A DNA stretch of 64,000 bases. Source: Actinomycetota bacterium (GTDB lineage: Bacteria; Actinomycetota; Thermoleophilia; Solirubrobacterales; Solirubrobacteraceae). Positions 38,987 to 50,923 of this stretch are shown here, piece after piece. Position numbers and translations under genes: made by a program. The stretch is taken from assembly GCA_009699245.1 (NCBI GenBank), contig WLOQ01000001.1, positions 1-64,000 on the forward strand, written 5' to 3'. Every line of letters starts with the position of its first letter. The first letter of the stretch is position 1. The notes beneath the pieces are model-generated. The model was given only the letters and a program-made list of their open reading frames with translations, did not search any database and was not told the origin of the DNA.

Positions 38987-40366
38987 CTAGGCGCGCTCGA
39001 GCAGCGCGACGCACTCGATGTGCGGCGTCTGCGGGAATTGGTCGACGGCGCGGACCTTGACGACGCGGTAGCCAGCCTCCCCGAGCTGCGCGGCGTTCGG
39101 CGCGAAGGTCGTCGGGTTGCACGAGACGTAGACGATGCGCTTCGGGGACGCCTCGGCGATCCGTCCGACGACCTTGCGCGAAAGCCCGGCGCGCGGCGGG
39201 TCGACCACGACGACGTCGGGGCGCTCGCCGCGCTCGGCGAGCTCCTTGAGGACCACGCGCACGTCGCCGTCGATGAAGCGGGCGTTCGCCAGCTCGTTCG
39301 ACCGGGCGTTGCGGCGCGCGTCCTCGACCGCCTCCGGAACGATCTCGACGCCGGTCACCTCGGCGGCACGCGGCGCGAGCGAGAGCCCGATCGTGCCGAT
39401 CCCGCAGCACAGGTCGTAGATGCGCTCCCAGCCCTGGAGGGCCGCGTACTCGCCGACGACGCCGTAGAGCGCCTCGGCCATCACGGTGTTCGTCTGGAAG
39501 AACGCCTCGGAGCTCAGCGAGAAGCGCATCCCGCAGACCTCCTCCTCGATGGTCGGCCTCCCATAGAGCAGCTCGTCTCGGCCGCCGCTGGTCGTCTCGG
39601 CGACGCCGGGCGCCTGGGTCCAGATGATGCTGTCGACGTCCTCGAGCGCGGCGATGAAGGCATCGGTGTCGAACGGCCCGGGCGAGGTGACGAGGCGGAT
39701 CTGCGACTGACCGGTGCGGGTGCCCTCGCGCACGACGAGGTTGCGCAGGAAGCCGGTCTGCTCACGACGGTCGTACGGACGCAGGCGCTGGGCGCGGAGC
39801 GCGTCGAGCGCGCGGGTGCGCAGCTCGTTCCCGCGCTCGGAGGCGAGGAGGCAGTCGTCGAGCGACTCGATGCGCGACCACGAGCCCGGCGCATGGAAGC
39901 CGCAGATGAGCTCGCCCTCGGAGCCCTGCCCGAAGGAGTACTCGAGCTTGTTGCGGTAGCGCCACTGCGCCGCGGCGGGGATGATCGGCTCGAGCTCGAA
40001 GCCGTCGAGGTGGCCGAGCCGGCGCAGCGCGTCCTCGACCTGCGCGTGCTTGATCTCGAGCTGACGCTCGTAGGGGAGGATCTGCCACGGGGCGCCGGGG
40101 TGCGGCGCGACGGGAGCGATGCGGTCGGGCCCGGCCTCGAGCACCTCGACGGTGCGGGCCTCCGCGTAGTCGCGCTTGCGCTTGGTCACACGCGCACGGA
40201 CGAGGTCACCCGGCACGGCGTCGCGGACGAAGACGACGTATGAGCGCTCGCCGGCGGGGACGCGGGCGACGCCGTTCCCGCCGAAGGCGAGGGATTCGAT
40301 GCGCAGGTCGAGGTCGTCGCCGACCTGCGGGCGAGCGGCGGGCGGAACGGATTCGGAGGTCGTCAC
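38987..40366 (-). CDS. RNA (uracil-5-)-methyltransferase of the RlmD/TrmA family
   Basis: 459 residues. TRAM-like N-terminus (about 15-70, IESLAFGGNGVARV...GDLVRARV), then the SAM-dependent core with DLCCGIGTIGL, DPPRAGL and the nucleophile Cys in YVSCNPTTFAPN. The iron-sulfur cysteines that E. coli RlmD has near residue 80-90 are replaced (APHPGAPWQILPYERQ), so this is the cluster-free form. It methylates C5 of a uridine, probably in 23S rRNA. GTG 40366; CATGCT 6 bases upstream is a near match to the local -10. Confidence 0.88.
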   Translation of the reverse strand: MTTSESVPPAARPQVGDDLDLRIESLAFGGNGVARVPAGERSYVVFVRDAVPGDLVRARVTKRKRDYAEARTVEVLEAGPDRIAPVAPHPGAPWQILPYERQLEIKHAQVEDALRRLGHLDGFELEPIIPAAAQWRYRNKLEYSFGQGSEGELICGFHAPGSWSRIESLDDCLLASERGNELRTRALDALRAQRLRPYDRREQTGFLRNLVVREGTRTGQSQIRLVTSPGPFDTDAFIAALEDVDSIIWTQAPGVAETTSGGRDELLYGRPTIEEEVCGMRFSLSSEAFFQTNTVMAEALYGVVGEYAALQGWERIYDLCCGIGTIGLSLAPRAAEVTGVEIVPEAVEDARRNARSNELANARFIDGDVRVVLKELAERGERPDVVVVDPPRAGLSRKVVGRIAEASPKRIVYVSCNPTTFAPNAAQLGEAGYRVVKVRAVDQFPQTPHIECVALLERA

Positions 40367-40396
40367 CGCTCCAGCATGGCAGGAGCAGCGCGGCGG

Positions 40397-41278
40397 TCAG
40401 TCTGCGAGCAGGTACTCAAGCAGCGCCTTCTGGGCGTGGCGGCGGTTCTCCGCCTGATCCCAGATCCGCTGGCGGGCACCGTAGAGGACCTCGGCGGTGA
40501 TCTCCTCGCCGGGGTGCGCAGGCAGGCAGTGGAGCGCGATCGCCCCGGGCGCCGCCGCGTCGAGCAGCGCGTCGTCGATCCTGTACGGCGCGAGCGCCGC
40601 GCGGCGCGCGTCGGCTGTTGCCTCGTCGCCCATCGACACCCAGACGTCGCCGTAGACGGCATCTGCACCGTGGACCGCCTCAACGGGATCGCTGGTGCGC
40701 GAGCCGCCGGCCTCGGGCTCGAGCTCATAGCCGGACGGCGAGGCGACCGCGACGTCGGCCCCGGCGATCCCACCGAGCACACAGAGCGAGCGCGCGACGT
40801 TGTTGCCGTCCCCGACGTACGCGAGCTTCAGCGCGGAGAGCGGCCGGTCCGGGAACGCCTCGCGCAGCGTCATGAGATCCGCCAGCGCCTGCGACGGATG
40901 GTGCAGCGCGGTGAGCATGTTGAAGACGGGGATCGAGCCCTCGGCCGCGAGCTCGGCGAGCAGCGCGTCCGGGCCGGTGCGCACGCCGATCGCATGGACG
41001 TGGCGCGAGAGGACGAGGGCCGTGTCGCGCACCGACTCGCCGCGCGAGAGCTGCATCTCGTCGGGGCGCAGGAGCACCGGGTAGCCGCCGAGCTCGGTGA
41101 TGCCGACCTCGTACGAGAGCCGGGTGCGGGTGCTCGGCTTCTCGAAGATCAGCGCGACCGAGCGTCCGGCGAGTGCGCGCGAGGACAGCGGCGCGGCCTT
41201 GAGCTCGAGCGCACGCGTGAGCAGCGCGTCGAGGGCGGCGCTGGAGAGCTCGGTCCCGGTGAGGAGGTGCCGCGTCAA
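40397..41278 (-). CDS. argF: Ornithine carbamoyltransferase
   Basis: 293 residues. Makes citrulline from ornithine and carbamoyl phosphate. Carbamoyl-phosphate motif FEKPSTRTRLSYEVG, HHPSQALADLMT, and the ornithine-site HCLPAHPGEEI. Start is TTG 41278, supported by TATCTT exactly 7 bases upstream and by the normal N-terminus TRHLLTGTELS. No other arg genes are near; rlmD-like and quinone oxidoreductase genes follow at 30- and 9-base gaps. Confidence 0.95.
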   Translation of the reverse strand: MTRHLLTGTELSSAALDALLTRALELKAAPLSSRALAGRSVALIFEKPSTRTRLSYEVGITELGGYPVLLRPDEMQLSRGESVRDTALVLSRHVHAIGVRTGPDALLAELAAEGSIPVFNMLTALHHPSQALADLMTLREAFPDRPLSALKLAYVGDGNNVARSLCVLGGIAGADVAVASPSGYELEPEAGGSRTSDPVEAVHGADAVYGDVWVSMGDEATADARRAALAPYRIDDALLDAAAPGAIALHCLPAHPGEEITAEVLYGARQRIWDQAENRRHAQKALLEYLLAD

Positions 41279-41285
41279 GCGCGGG

Positions 41286-41291
41286 AAGATA
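41286..41291 (-). promoter_or_regulatory. -10 element TATCTT for argF
   Basis: TATCTT (minus strand, 41291-41286) is 7 bases before the TTG start 41278, no Shine-Dalgarno. It decides the rare TTG start. Confidence 0.5.
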
Positions 41292-41359
41292 GCTCAGCGC
41301 CCGCGCTCATTCACCGTCTGCACGGGGAATGGCGCGCAGACGGTTCGCAGCGAGCGCCG

Positions 41360-42937
41360 TCAGCTCGCCTCGCGCACGACGTGGATGCGCCCGACCGCGG
41401 CGGCATCGGAGAGCGCGCGGTGGTCGTCCTCCGTCTGATCGGCGTAGGCGCGCGCAAACCGGGCGAGCGCGCGATCGAAGGTGTCGTCGTCGCCGAGATA
41501 GCCGGCGATCTGCGCGGGATGGCCGCTGCGCGCGTGCGCCCGGGCGAGCGTGCCGCCGCAGATGCGCGCGTAGCCCTCGAACCCCTCGGGGATCATCACC
41601 GACACGTCGAAGGAGCCCTTCATATCGCGCAGCTGGCGCAGGTAGAAGTGCCGTGCCGCCTCGCCGCGGCCCTGCACCCAGCCGAGGAACGGGTCGCTCG
41701 CCGCCTGCATGATGCGCTGGCCGACGACGACCCGCTGCCCGTGGTTGTCGTACGCGGAGGCGCCGGCGTACGGCTCGAGCACCGACGGCAGCGCCTGCTT
41801 GACCTGGAGGAAGAGCGGGTCGTCATCGCGATCACCCATCAGCAGGAACATGAACGCCTCGGTGCCGACCGACCCGACGCCGACGACCTTGCGGGCCATG
41901 TCCTCGAGGCGGTAGCGGCTCACGAGCGCGCGGCGATCCGGATCCATCGACGCGAGGTAGTCCTCGAACGCCCCCAGGACGATCTCCTCCATGCCCGGGT
42001 GGTCCTCGAAGCGCATGCGCACGATCGTCGGCGGCTCGGCCTTGATGCGCCAGGCGCCGTCGACCTGCTCGGCGAAGCGCCCCAGCGCACCGACGTTCGT
42101 GCGCTTGCGCGCTTTGGCGACCTGCTTGGCGGAGCGCTTGGCGAGCTCCTTCGGCGCGACCCGCTCGATGATCTCGAGCACGAACTGCATGTCGAGACGC
42201 GTGAACCACGTATCGAGGAAGCCGGTGGCGGCGAAGTGCCGCATCCACGTGCGGTACGACTCGGCGGCGGCCTTGACCGCGCGGCGCGTGTCACGCGGTG
42301 CGAAGCCGTTGTCGCGCCCGGCGACCTCGAACGATGCGACGAGTCGCTTGACATCCCACTCGAACGGCGCCGGAAGCGTCTCGTCGAAGTCGTTGAGATC
42401 GAAGACCAGGCGGCGGTCCGGGGCGGCGAAGCTCCCGAAGTTCAGCAGGTGCGCGTCGCCGCAGCACTGAACCCGCAGGTCCGGCGTGGGCGCCTGCGCG
42501 AGGTCCCAGGCCATGACGGCCGCGGAGCCGCGCAGAAACGTGAACGGCGAGACGAGCATGCGGCCGTAACGGATCGGCACGAGATCGGCGACGCGATCAG
42601 CGGCCTGCACCTCGAGGATCGCGACGGGATCGGGCCGACCCTCGGGCGCCCGCCACGTGCCGAGCGCCTCGAGCGGCACCTGCTCACGCAGCGCTGCCCC
42701 ACGGTCATATTCGGTCTGCGAGCGCTCGGAGAGCGGCTTCGCGGCGTTGCGCGGAGAGAGTGCGCGGCGCAGTTCGGCGCGCGCGGACGTGAGGCCGGGC
42801 TCGCGCTCGCCGTCCTTCTTCATGTCGCTGTTGATGGCTTGAACGGCGGCCATGAACCCTGGCGGCGCGAGCGGCTGCGACTTGCCTGTGCCCTTGCCCC
42901 GCGCCTTGTCCTTCGCCTGCTTCTCGCCCTTCGCCAT
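41360..42937 (-). CDS. DUF2252 protein
   Basis: 525 residues, typical of DUF2252. A basic, Lys-rich N-terminus (1-20) precedes the domain. QCCGDAHLLNFGSF and DLNDFDETLPAP resemble the catalytic HGDxxxxN and DxD motifs of aminoglycoside-phosphotransferase-like kinases, so an ATP-dependent kinase is a fair inference; substrate unknown. SD AAGGGGG lies before ATG 42937. It is 27 bases downstream of the SnoaL-like gene and may be in the thi operon. Confidence 0.85.
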   Translation of the reverse strand: MAKGEKQAKDKARGKGTGKSQPLAPPGFMAAVQAINSDMKKDGEREPGLTSARAELRRALSPRNAAKPLSERSQTEYDRGAALREQVPLEALGTWRAPEGRPDPVAILEVQAADRVADLVPIRYGRMLVSPFTFLRGSAAVMAWDLAQAPTPDLRVQCCGDAHLLNFGSFAAPDRRLVFDLNDFDETLPAPFEWDVKRLVASFEVAGRDNGFAPRDTRRAVKAAAESYRTWMRHFAATGFLDTWFTRLDMQFVLEIIERVAPKELAKRSAKQVAKARKRTNVGALGRFAEQVDGAWRIKAEPPTIVRMRFEDHPGMEEIVLGAFEDYLASMDPDRRALVSRYRLEDMARKVVGVGSVGTEAFMFLLMGDRDDDPLFLQVKQALPSVLEPYAGASAYDNHGQRVVVGQRIMQAASDPFLGWVQGRGEAARHFYLRQLRDMKGSFDVSVMIPEGFEGYARICGGTLARAHARSGHPAQIAGYLGDDDTFDRALARFARAYADQTEDDHRALSDAAAVGRIHVVREAS

Positions 42938-42964
42938 CGCTGCCCCCTTGCTGAGCTGCCGACG

Positions 42965-45637
<2,673 letters not shown>

Positions 45638-45643
45638 GGCAGG

Positions 45644-45736
45644 CTCCTCGCTTCGCCGGCATGACCCGGATCAGCTCATGACGGTCGGCGCCGGCGCGGC
45701 CCCCTCTCAGCCCCCGATTCCCGAGGCTCCCGTTCT
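45644..45736 (-). ncRNA. TPP riboswitch (THI element)
   Basis: Minus-strand elements: ACGGGAGCC at the 5' side, GGGCTGAGAG (around 45711-45704), and the long conserved 3' block at 45680-45651 (CATGAGCTGATCCGG... GCCGGCGAAG). It senses thiamine pyrophosphate. The GAGGAG ribosome site for thiO is at its 3' edge, so ligand binding probably blocks translation. Confidence 0.9.
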
Positions 45737-45741
45737 TTTGG

Positions 45742-45747
45742 ATCCTA
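45742..45747 (-). promoter_or_regulatory. -10 element TAGGAT for the riboswitch-thiO transcript
   Basis: TAGGAT (45747-45742, minus strand) ends 6 bases before the first riboswitch element, placing the transcript start at about 45735. Confidence 0.45.
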
Positions 45748-45767
45748 CCCCTGCCAGACTGACGGCG

Positions 45768-46424
45768 ATGCCGTCGCTCGCCGACCGCCGCGCCCGCCTC
45801 GCCGGTGCGCGCCTCTACCTCATCAGCGACAGCGCCCCGGGCGGGCGTCCGCTCGCCGACGTCCTGGGCCCGGCGCTCGCCGGCGGCGTCGATGTCTTCC
45901 AGCTCCGCGCGAAGGACGCACCCGACGAGGAGCTCCTCGAGGCGGCCCGCGTCGCGCGTGCGCTCTGCGACACGCACGGGGCGCTCTTCTTCCTCAACGA
46001 CCGCCCGGAGCTCGTCGGATCGGCCGCGGCCGACGGCGCACATGTCGGCCAGGACGACGTCTCGATCGCCCGCGCGCGCGAGCTCGCAGGCGCCGAGGCG
46101 CTCATCGGGCGCAGCACCCACTCCCCCGAGCAGGTCGATGGCGCTCACGTCGACGGGGCGGACTACCTGGGCGTCGGACCGGTGCACGCAACCCCCACGA
46201 AGCCCGGGCGCACCCCGGTGGGCCTTGACCTCGTCGCGTACGCGGCCGGGGCGGCGACCCTGCCCTGGTTCGCGATCGGCGGGCTCGACGCGGGCGGCGT
46301 CGACGCGGTGCTCGCGGCCGGCGCGACCCGGATCGCCGTCGTGCGCGCGATCACGCAGGCGCCCGACCCGGGCGCCGCCGCCGCCGCGCTGTGCGGCGCG
46401 CTGAGCGAGGCCGCCCGTGGCTAG
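45768..46424 (+). CDS. thiE: Thiamine-phosphate synthase
   Basis: 218 residues. Joins HMP-PP and thiazole phosphate. TIM barrel with [45 protein letters not shown] and FAIGGLDA, all typical. Divergent from thiO; CAGACT 7 bases before ATG 45768 is a near match to the leaderless -10 and would overlap the riboswitch promoter region. No separate riboswitch is seen for thiE. Confidence 0.95.
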   Translation: MPSLADRRARLAGARLYLISDSAPGGRPLADVLGPALAGGVDVFQLRAKDAPDEELLEAARVARALCDTHGALFFLNDRPELVGSAAADGAHVGQDDVSIARARELAGAEALIGRSTHSPEQVDGAHVDGADYLGVGPVHATPTKPGRTPVGLDLVAYAAGAATLPWFAIGGLDAGGVDAVLAAGATRIAVVRAITQAPDPGAAAAALCGALSEAARG

Positions 46425-46911
46425 GCGGCGCAAGACGCCGATCGGCGAGGACCCGGCGCCGAAGCTGCGCGGGGAGGCGCGCGACGCCCTGCTGCGCGCG
46501 CAGCTCGAGCCGCTCGAGCATGGCGAGCAGCCGCTGGCGCTCAAGGTGTCAGCCGCGGTGGCCGCCGTGCTGGCCGTGACCAACATCCTGCTCTGGGCGC
46601 TCGGCGTCGAGGTGAAGGGCGAGGAGCCCTCTGCCGGGGGCGTCCTGCTCTTCGCGCTCATCCTCATGATCGCGGCCTGGGGCATCTGGACCCACCGCTA
46701 TTGGGCGGTGCTCGGGTTTCAGGCGCTGCTCGCCGTGACGATCGTCGTGGCCGCCCTGTCGCTGATGGTCGCCTCGAATCTCCTCGCCGTGCTCCTGTGC
46801 AGCGTGATCATGCTCGCGGGCGGCTGGCTCTTCTGGAAGCTCGTCCGCGTGCTCGCGCGGATGAAGGCGCCCGTCCCCGGAACGTTCCGGGACGAGGGTC
46901 CGAGCGCCTAG
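46417..46911 (+). CDS. Integral membrane protein
   Basis: 164 residues with about four hydrophobic helices (residues about 43-62, 74-90, 96-117, 121-140) after a charged N-terminal tail. Unknown function. GTG 46417 overlaps thiE by 8 bases, so it is cotranslated with it. Confidence 0.7.
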   Translation: MARRRKTPIGEDPAPKLRGEARDALLRAQLEPLEHGEQPLALKVSAAVAAVLAVTNILLWALGVEVKGEEPSAGGVLLFALILMIAAWGIWTHRYWAVLGFQALLAVTIVVAALSLMVASNLLAVLLCSVIMLAGGWLFWKLVRVLARMKAPVPGTFRDEGPSA

Positions 46912-46914
46912 ACT
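46909..46914 (+). promoter_or_regulatory. -10 element TAGACT for lpd
   Basis: TAGACT, whose first three bases are the stop codon of the previous gene, is 7 bases before ATG 46922. No Shine-Dalgarno. Confidence 0.45.
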
Positions 46915-46921
46915 CGCTGCC

Positions 46922-48295
46922 ATGAGCACCGAGACCTTCGATGTCATTGTCATCGGCTCCGGCCCCGGCGGCTACGTGGCCGCGATCCGCGCCGCCCAGC
47001 TCGGCCTGCGCACGGCCGTCGTGGAGAAGGACCGCATCGGCGGCCGCTGCCTGAATTACGCCTGCATTCCGGCGAAGGCCGTCCTGCGCTCGGCGGATGT
47101 CATCCACGAGATCCGCGAGGCCGCCGAGTTCGGCATCGAGGTCGGCGCGCCCACCGTCGACTTCCCGAAGGTCATGGCCCGCCGCGACGAGGTCGTCGGC
47201 ACGCTCACCGGCGGCGTCGGCATGCTCCTGAAGAAGCACGGCATCGAGGTCGTCGAGGGGCTCGGGGCGCTCACCGAGTCCGGCACGGTCTCCGTCGGCG
47301 GCCGTGAGCTCGCCGCGACGCGCGGCATCATCCTCGCCTGCGGGTCGGTGCGCCGCTCGATCCCCGGGGTCGAGTTCGGCGGCCGCGTGATCGGCACCGA
47401 GGAGGCGTGGGCGTTCACGGAGCTGCCCAAGCGCCTCGCGGTGGTCGGCGCCGGCGCGTCCGGCAGCGAGATCGCCTCCGCCTACGTGCGGCTCGGCTCC
47501 GAGGTCCAGCTCTTCGAGGGCCTCGACCGCGTCCTGCCGAGCGAGGACGCCGACATCAGCAAGGCCGCCGCGCGCGTCTTCAAGAAGACCGGGCTCGACG
47601 TCCACACCGCGACCTTCGTCACCGACGTCGTCTCCGGTGACGACGCCGTGACCTTCCGCTACGGCGACGCCGACGGGTCCGCTGACTGGCTCGTCATCGC
47701 GACCGGCCGTGGACCCGACGTCGAGGGCCTCGGGCTCGACGTCGCCGGCGTGGAGCTCGACGAGACCGGCCTGATCAAGGTCGACGAGCTCGGCCGCACC
47801 ACCCGCCCGAACGTCTTCGCTATCGGCGACCTCGTGCGCGGGCCCGCGCTCGCGCATAAGGCGAGCGAGGAGGGCGTGATTGCCGCCGAGGTGATCGCCG
47901 GTCACAGCCCCCACCCGCTCGAGTACGTCGACATCCCGCGCGCGACCTTCTGCATGCCGAACGTCGCGAGCTTCGGGCTCACCGAGGAGCAGGCGAAGGA
48001 GGCCGGGCACGACGTCGTCGTCGGCAAGGTGCCCTACGGCGTTGCCGGCGCGACGACCGTCTACGGCGACCGCACCGGCGTCGTGAAGATCATCGGCGAC
48101 CGCACGTACGGCGAGATCCTCGGCGCGCACATCGTGGGCGCCAAGGCCGCCGACATGATCCAGGAGGTCGTGAACGCGAAGCTCCTGGAGGGCGGCTACC
48201 CCGAGCTCGCCACGATGATCCACGGGCACCCGACGTTCAGCGAGGCGATCCTCGAGGCCGCCCGCGCTGCCGACGGCTGGCTCATCCACGGCTAG
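46922..48295 (+). CDS. lpdA: Dihydrolipoyl dehydrogenase
   Basis: 457 residues. FAD/NAD-dependent E3 of 2-oxoacid dehydrogenase complexes. FAD motif IGSGPGGYVAA (11-21), redox-active Cys pair in RCLNYACIPAK (C43, C48; usual form is TCLNVGCIPSK), NAD motif VVGAGASGSE, and the active-site His-Glu in HPTFSE. It starts a block with E2-like, lipB and lipA genes. Confidence 0.94.
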   Translation: MSTETFDVIVIGSGPGGYVAAIRAAQLGLRTAVVEKDRIGGRCLNYACIPAKAVLRSADVIHEIREAAEFGIEVGAPTVDFPKVMARRDEVVGTLTGGVGMLLKKHGIEVVEGLGALTESGTVSVGGRELAATRGIILACGSVRRSIPGVEFGGRVIGTEEAWAFTELPKRLAVVGAGASGSEIASAYVRLGSEVQLFEGLDRVLPSEDADISKAAARVFKKTGLDVHTATFVTDVVSGDDAVTFRYGDADGSADWLVIATGRGPDVEGLGLDVAGVELDETGLIKVDELGRTTRPNVFAIGDLVRGPALAHKASEEGVIAAEVIAGHSPHPLEYVDIPRATFCMPNVASFGLTEEQAKEAGHDVVVGKVPYGVAGATTVYGDRTGVVKIIGDRTYGEILGAHIVGAKAADMIQEVVNAKLLEGGYPELATMIHGHPTFSEAILEAARAADGWLIHG

Positions 48296-48301
48296 ATCGC
48301 A

Positions 48302-48946
48302 GTGAGCGACCTCGACGTGACCCGCCACGGTGAGGATCCCGGGGCCGGCGCGCCTGCGGACCCGCTCTTCTTCTTCGACCTCGCGAGCCCCGAGGCGTAT
48401 CTCGTCGCCGAGCGCATCCTCCAGGTGATGCCGGTGGCGACCGCGTGGGTGCCGGTACTCGCGCGCGAGCTGCCCGCCCCGCAGGACTGGTCGACGCTCA
48501 CCGGCGACGAGCAGGCGACATATGCGCAGCGCGTCGACGAGCGTGGCCTCCAGCCGCTGCGCTGGCCCGCGCAGTTCCCGGCCGACACGGCGCTCGCCAT
48601 ACACGCCGCGACCTTCGCCCGGTCGATCGGGCGCGTCGTCCCGTTTGCGCTGGCGGCGTTCCGTCAGGCCTTCGCCGGCGGCCACGATCTCGGCGACGAA
48701 AACACGATCCTGATCGCGGGGTCGGCCTGCGAGATGCACCCGAAGGCCGTGCTCACGGGCTGCGGGACCCGCGCGACGCGCGAGGCGCTGATGCAGGCGA
48801 CGGCACTCGCGGCGGCGTGCGGCGCGCGCGACGTGCCGGCCGTGTGGGTCCCCGGCGCTGAGCCAGGCGCCCCCGGGCGGATCTTCCACGGCGATCAGGA
48901 CCTCGATCGCGCGGCCGCCGCGGCACTGGAGCTCGTGCCATCGTGA
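48302..48946 (+). CDS. DsbA/HCCA-isomerase-like thioredoxin-fold protein
   Basis: 214 residues. Starts the thioredoxin fold with FFFDLASPEAYLVAERI and has no CxxC, so it is closer to 2-hydroxychromene-2-carboxylate isomerase and other glutathione-type DsbA relatives than to a disulfide oxidase. Substrate unknown. GTG 48302 is 6 bases after lpdA. Confidence 0.75.
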   Translation: MSDLDVTRHGEDPGAGAPADPLFFFDLASPEAYLVAERILQVMPVATAWVPVLARELPAPQDWSTLTGDEQATYAQRVDERGLQPLRWPAQFPADTALAIHAATFARSIGRVVPFALAAFRQAFAGGHDLGDENTILIAGSACEMHPKAVLTGCGTRATREALMQATALAAACGARDVPAVWVPGAEPGAPGRIFHGDQDLDRAAAAALELVPS

Positions 48947-49197
48947 GGGCGAAGTCCGCCTACCGGCTGATCGTCACGCGCACCGGCAGTGGGTCGCGGC
49001 TCTTCGGCGGTGGCGACGCCGTCGCCCACGTCGAGATCCAGAGCCTTGATGACCTCGAGGTCGTCCTCTACTGGGACGTTCCCGGACGCTCGCGCCGACG
49101 CCTTGAGGAGGCGATCCGCGCGGATCTCGAGACGCTCACTCCGGACGAGTTCCTCGCCCGCTGGACGACCTTCACGCTCGATCCGCAGCAGGACTGA
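48943..49197 (+). CDS. Small hypothetical protein
   Basis: 84 residues; mixed alpha/beta character, no membrane helix or known motif. GTG 48943 overlaps the DsbA-like stop by 4 bases, so it is cotranslated and probably real. Confidence 0.6.
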   Translation: MRAKSAYRLIVTRTGSGSRLFGGGDAVAHVEIQSLDDLEVVLYWDVPGRSRRRLEEAIRADLETLTPDEFLARWTTFTLDPQQD

Positions 49198-49207
49198 CCT
49201 GCCACGC

Positions 49208-49213
49208 TAGGGT
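49208..49213 (+). promoter_or_regulatory. -10 element TAGGGT for the E2-like gene
   Basis: TAGGGT is 8 bases before ATG 49222, no Shine-Dalgarno. Confidence 0.45.
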
Positions 49214-49221
49214 CAGCGCCG

Positions 49222-50163
49222 ATGCCCGAGATCGTCATGCCGCGCCTTGCCGACGCGATGGAGGTCGGCACCCTCGTGCGCTGGATCGCCCGCGCTGGAG
49301 CGGCCGTACGCCGCGGCGATCCGCTCGCCGAGATCGAGGCGGACAAGACGACCCACACCCTCGACGCCGAGGCCGACGGCATCCTGAGCATCGTCGCGCA
49401 GGAGGGCGAGACGCTCCCGGTCGGCGCCGTGCTCGGCACCCTGGAGACGCCCGCCGCCGAGGCCGCAGCGCCGTCCGCTGGTGCCCCGCGCGGCACGGTC
49501 ACGACCATCGAGCCGGACCGCGGTGAGCAGCAGTTCGCGCGCCGCGTCGCTGAGGCCCGCGCCACGATCCCGACGATCACCCTGCGCACGACGGTCGACC
49601 TCGAGCTCGCCGAGGAGCTGCTTGAGACCTCCGGCGCCGCCGCACCTGGAATCACCGACATCATCGTCAAGGCCGCCGCGCTCGCGCTCGCCGATCACCC
49701 CCGCCTCAACGGCGCCTATCGGGACGCGCGCTTCGAGCAGTTCGAGCGCGTCAACGTCGCGGTCCTCATGCCGGGCCCGGGCGCGCCGCTCGCCCCCACG
49801 ATCCTCGATGCGGACCGCAAGGGCCTTGCGGAGATCGCCGCTGAGGCGCGGGCGCTCGCCGGGCGCGTCGCAGCCGGGACGCTCGCCTCCCCAGAGCTCG
49901 CCGGCGGCACCTTCACCGTCTGGCCCTCGCCGGGCGCCGGGGTGCGCTCGCTCGAGCCGTTCGTCACTCCGGGCCAGGCAGCGGCGCTCGCGGCGGGCGA
50001 GCCCGAGGCGCGACCGGTGGCGCGCGACGGCCAGGTCGTCGTCCGGCGCATGCTCGACCTCGACCTCGCGGTGGATCACCGGGTGATCACGGCACCCGAT
50101 GCAGCGGCCTTCCTCGCCCGGGTGCGCGCCATCCTCGAGGCGCCGCTCACGCTCACGATCTGA
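49222..50163 (+). CDS. E2-like 2-oxoacid dehydrogenase acyltransferase, short and degenerate
   Basis: 313 residues, much shorter than a normal E2. Lipoyl domain (1-75) with lipoylation Lys42 in EADKTTHTL; then only a short linker (about 78-100) and a catalytic-domain-like region (105-313). No peripheral-subunit-binding domain is seen. The HxxxDG active-site motif reads H286-RVI-TA, so His is kept but the Asp-Gly is Thr-Ala. It may be a lipoyl carrier or an odd acyltransferase. It lies between lpdA and lipB-lipA; no E1 gene is nearby. Confidence 0.8.
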   Translation: MPEIVMPRLADAMEVGTLVRWIARAGAAVRRGDPLAEIEADKTTHTLDAEADGILSIVAQEGETLPVGAVLGTLETPAAEAAAPSAGAPRGTVTTIEPDRGEQQFARRVAEARATIPTITLRTTVDLELAEELLETSGAAAPGITDIIVKAAALALADHPRLNGAYRDARFEQFERVNVAVLMPGPGAPLAPTILDADRKGLAEIAAEARALAGRVAAGTLASPELAGGTFTVWPSPGAGVRSLEPFVTPGQAAALAAGEPEARPVARDGQVVVRRMLDLDLAVDHRVITAPDAAAFLARVRAILEAPLTLTI

Positions 50164-50190
50164 GCGCGGCCGGGATGCCCGGGCCCGGCC

Positions 50191-50196
50191 TATCCT
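50191..50196 (+). promoter_or_regulatory. -10 element TATCCT for lipB
   Basis: TATCCT is 7 bases before ATG 50204, no Shine-Dalgarno. Confidence 0.45.
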
Positions 50197-50203
50197 CTGC
50201 GTG

Positions 50204-50923
50204 ATGGCCTCAACGCCCGAGCTCTGGGCGGTCCAGCTCGGCCGCCTTCCCTACTCCGAGGGCCTCGCGCTCCAGGAGCGCGTGCGCAGTGCTCGCGGCA
50301 CCGGTGCCATCCCGGACACGCTGCTGCTGCTCGAGCACGACCCGGTCTACACCCGCGGGCGCCGCACCGACCCGAGTGAACTCCCGTTCCCGGAGGCCTG
50401 GTACGCCGAGCGGGGCATCGCGATCGTGGATGTGCGCCGCGGCGGGCGGGCCACCTACCACGGCCCCGGCCAGCTCACCGGCTATCCGATTGTCCACACG
50501 ACCGACGTCCTCGAGCATGTCCGCGGGATGGAGCGCGCGATCTCGAGCGCGCTCGCGCAGGAGGGCGTGACGGCGGCCGGCCGGCCGCAGGATGGGCCGG
50601 ACTTCACCGGCGTGTGGGTCGACGGCGAGCGCAAGATCGCCTCGATCGGCGTCCACGTGCGTCAGGGGATCACGACCCACGGGTTCGCGATCAACGTCGA
50701 GAACGACCTGACGCCCTTCGAGTGGATCGTCCCGTGCGGCCTGCAGGTCCGGATGACCTCGCTTGAGGTCGAGCGCGGAAGGCCCGGCGGCATGGCGTGC
50801 ATGCGCCGGCGCATGGCGCACGCCTACGCGGTCGAGCGCGGCCTGCGCCTGCGGCTCGTGACCCCGGAGGCGCTCGAGCGGTCGCTCGCCGCCGCAGACG
50901 TGGCGCACACGGTCGGCGCATGA
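50204..50923 (+). CDS. lipB: Octanoyl-(acyl carrier protein):protein N-octanoyltransferase
   Basis: 239 residues. Moves octanoate from ACP to lipoyl-domain Lys. Motifs RRGGRATYHGPGQLTGYP, catalytic Lys in ERKIASIGVHV and catalytic Cys in WIVPCGL. The stop overlaps lipA. It serves the E2-like lipoyl domain and others. Confidence 0.95.
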   Translation: MASTPELWAVQLGRLPYSEGLALQERVRSARGTGAIPDTLLLLEHDPVYTRGRRTDPSELPFPEAWYAERGIAIVDVRRGGRATYHGPGQLTGYPIVHTTDVLEHVRGMERAISSALAQEGVTAAGRPQDGPDFTGVWVDGERKIASIGVHVRQGITTHGFAINVENDLTPFEWIVPCGLQVRMTSLEVERGRPGGMACMRRRMAHAYAVERGLRLRLVTPEALERSLAAADVAHTVGA

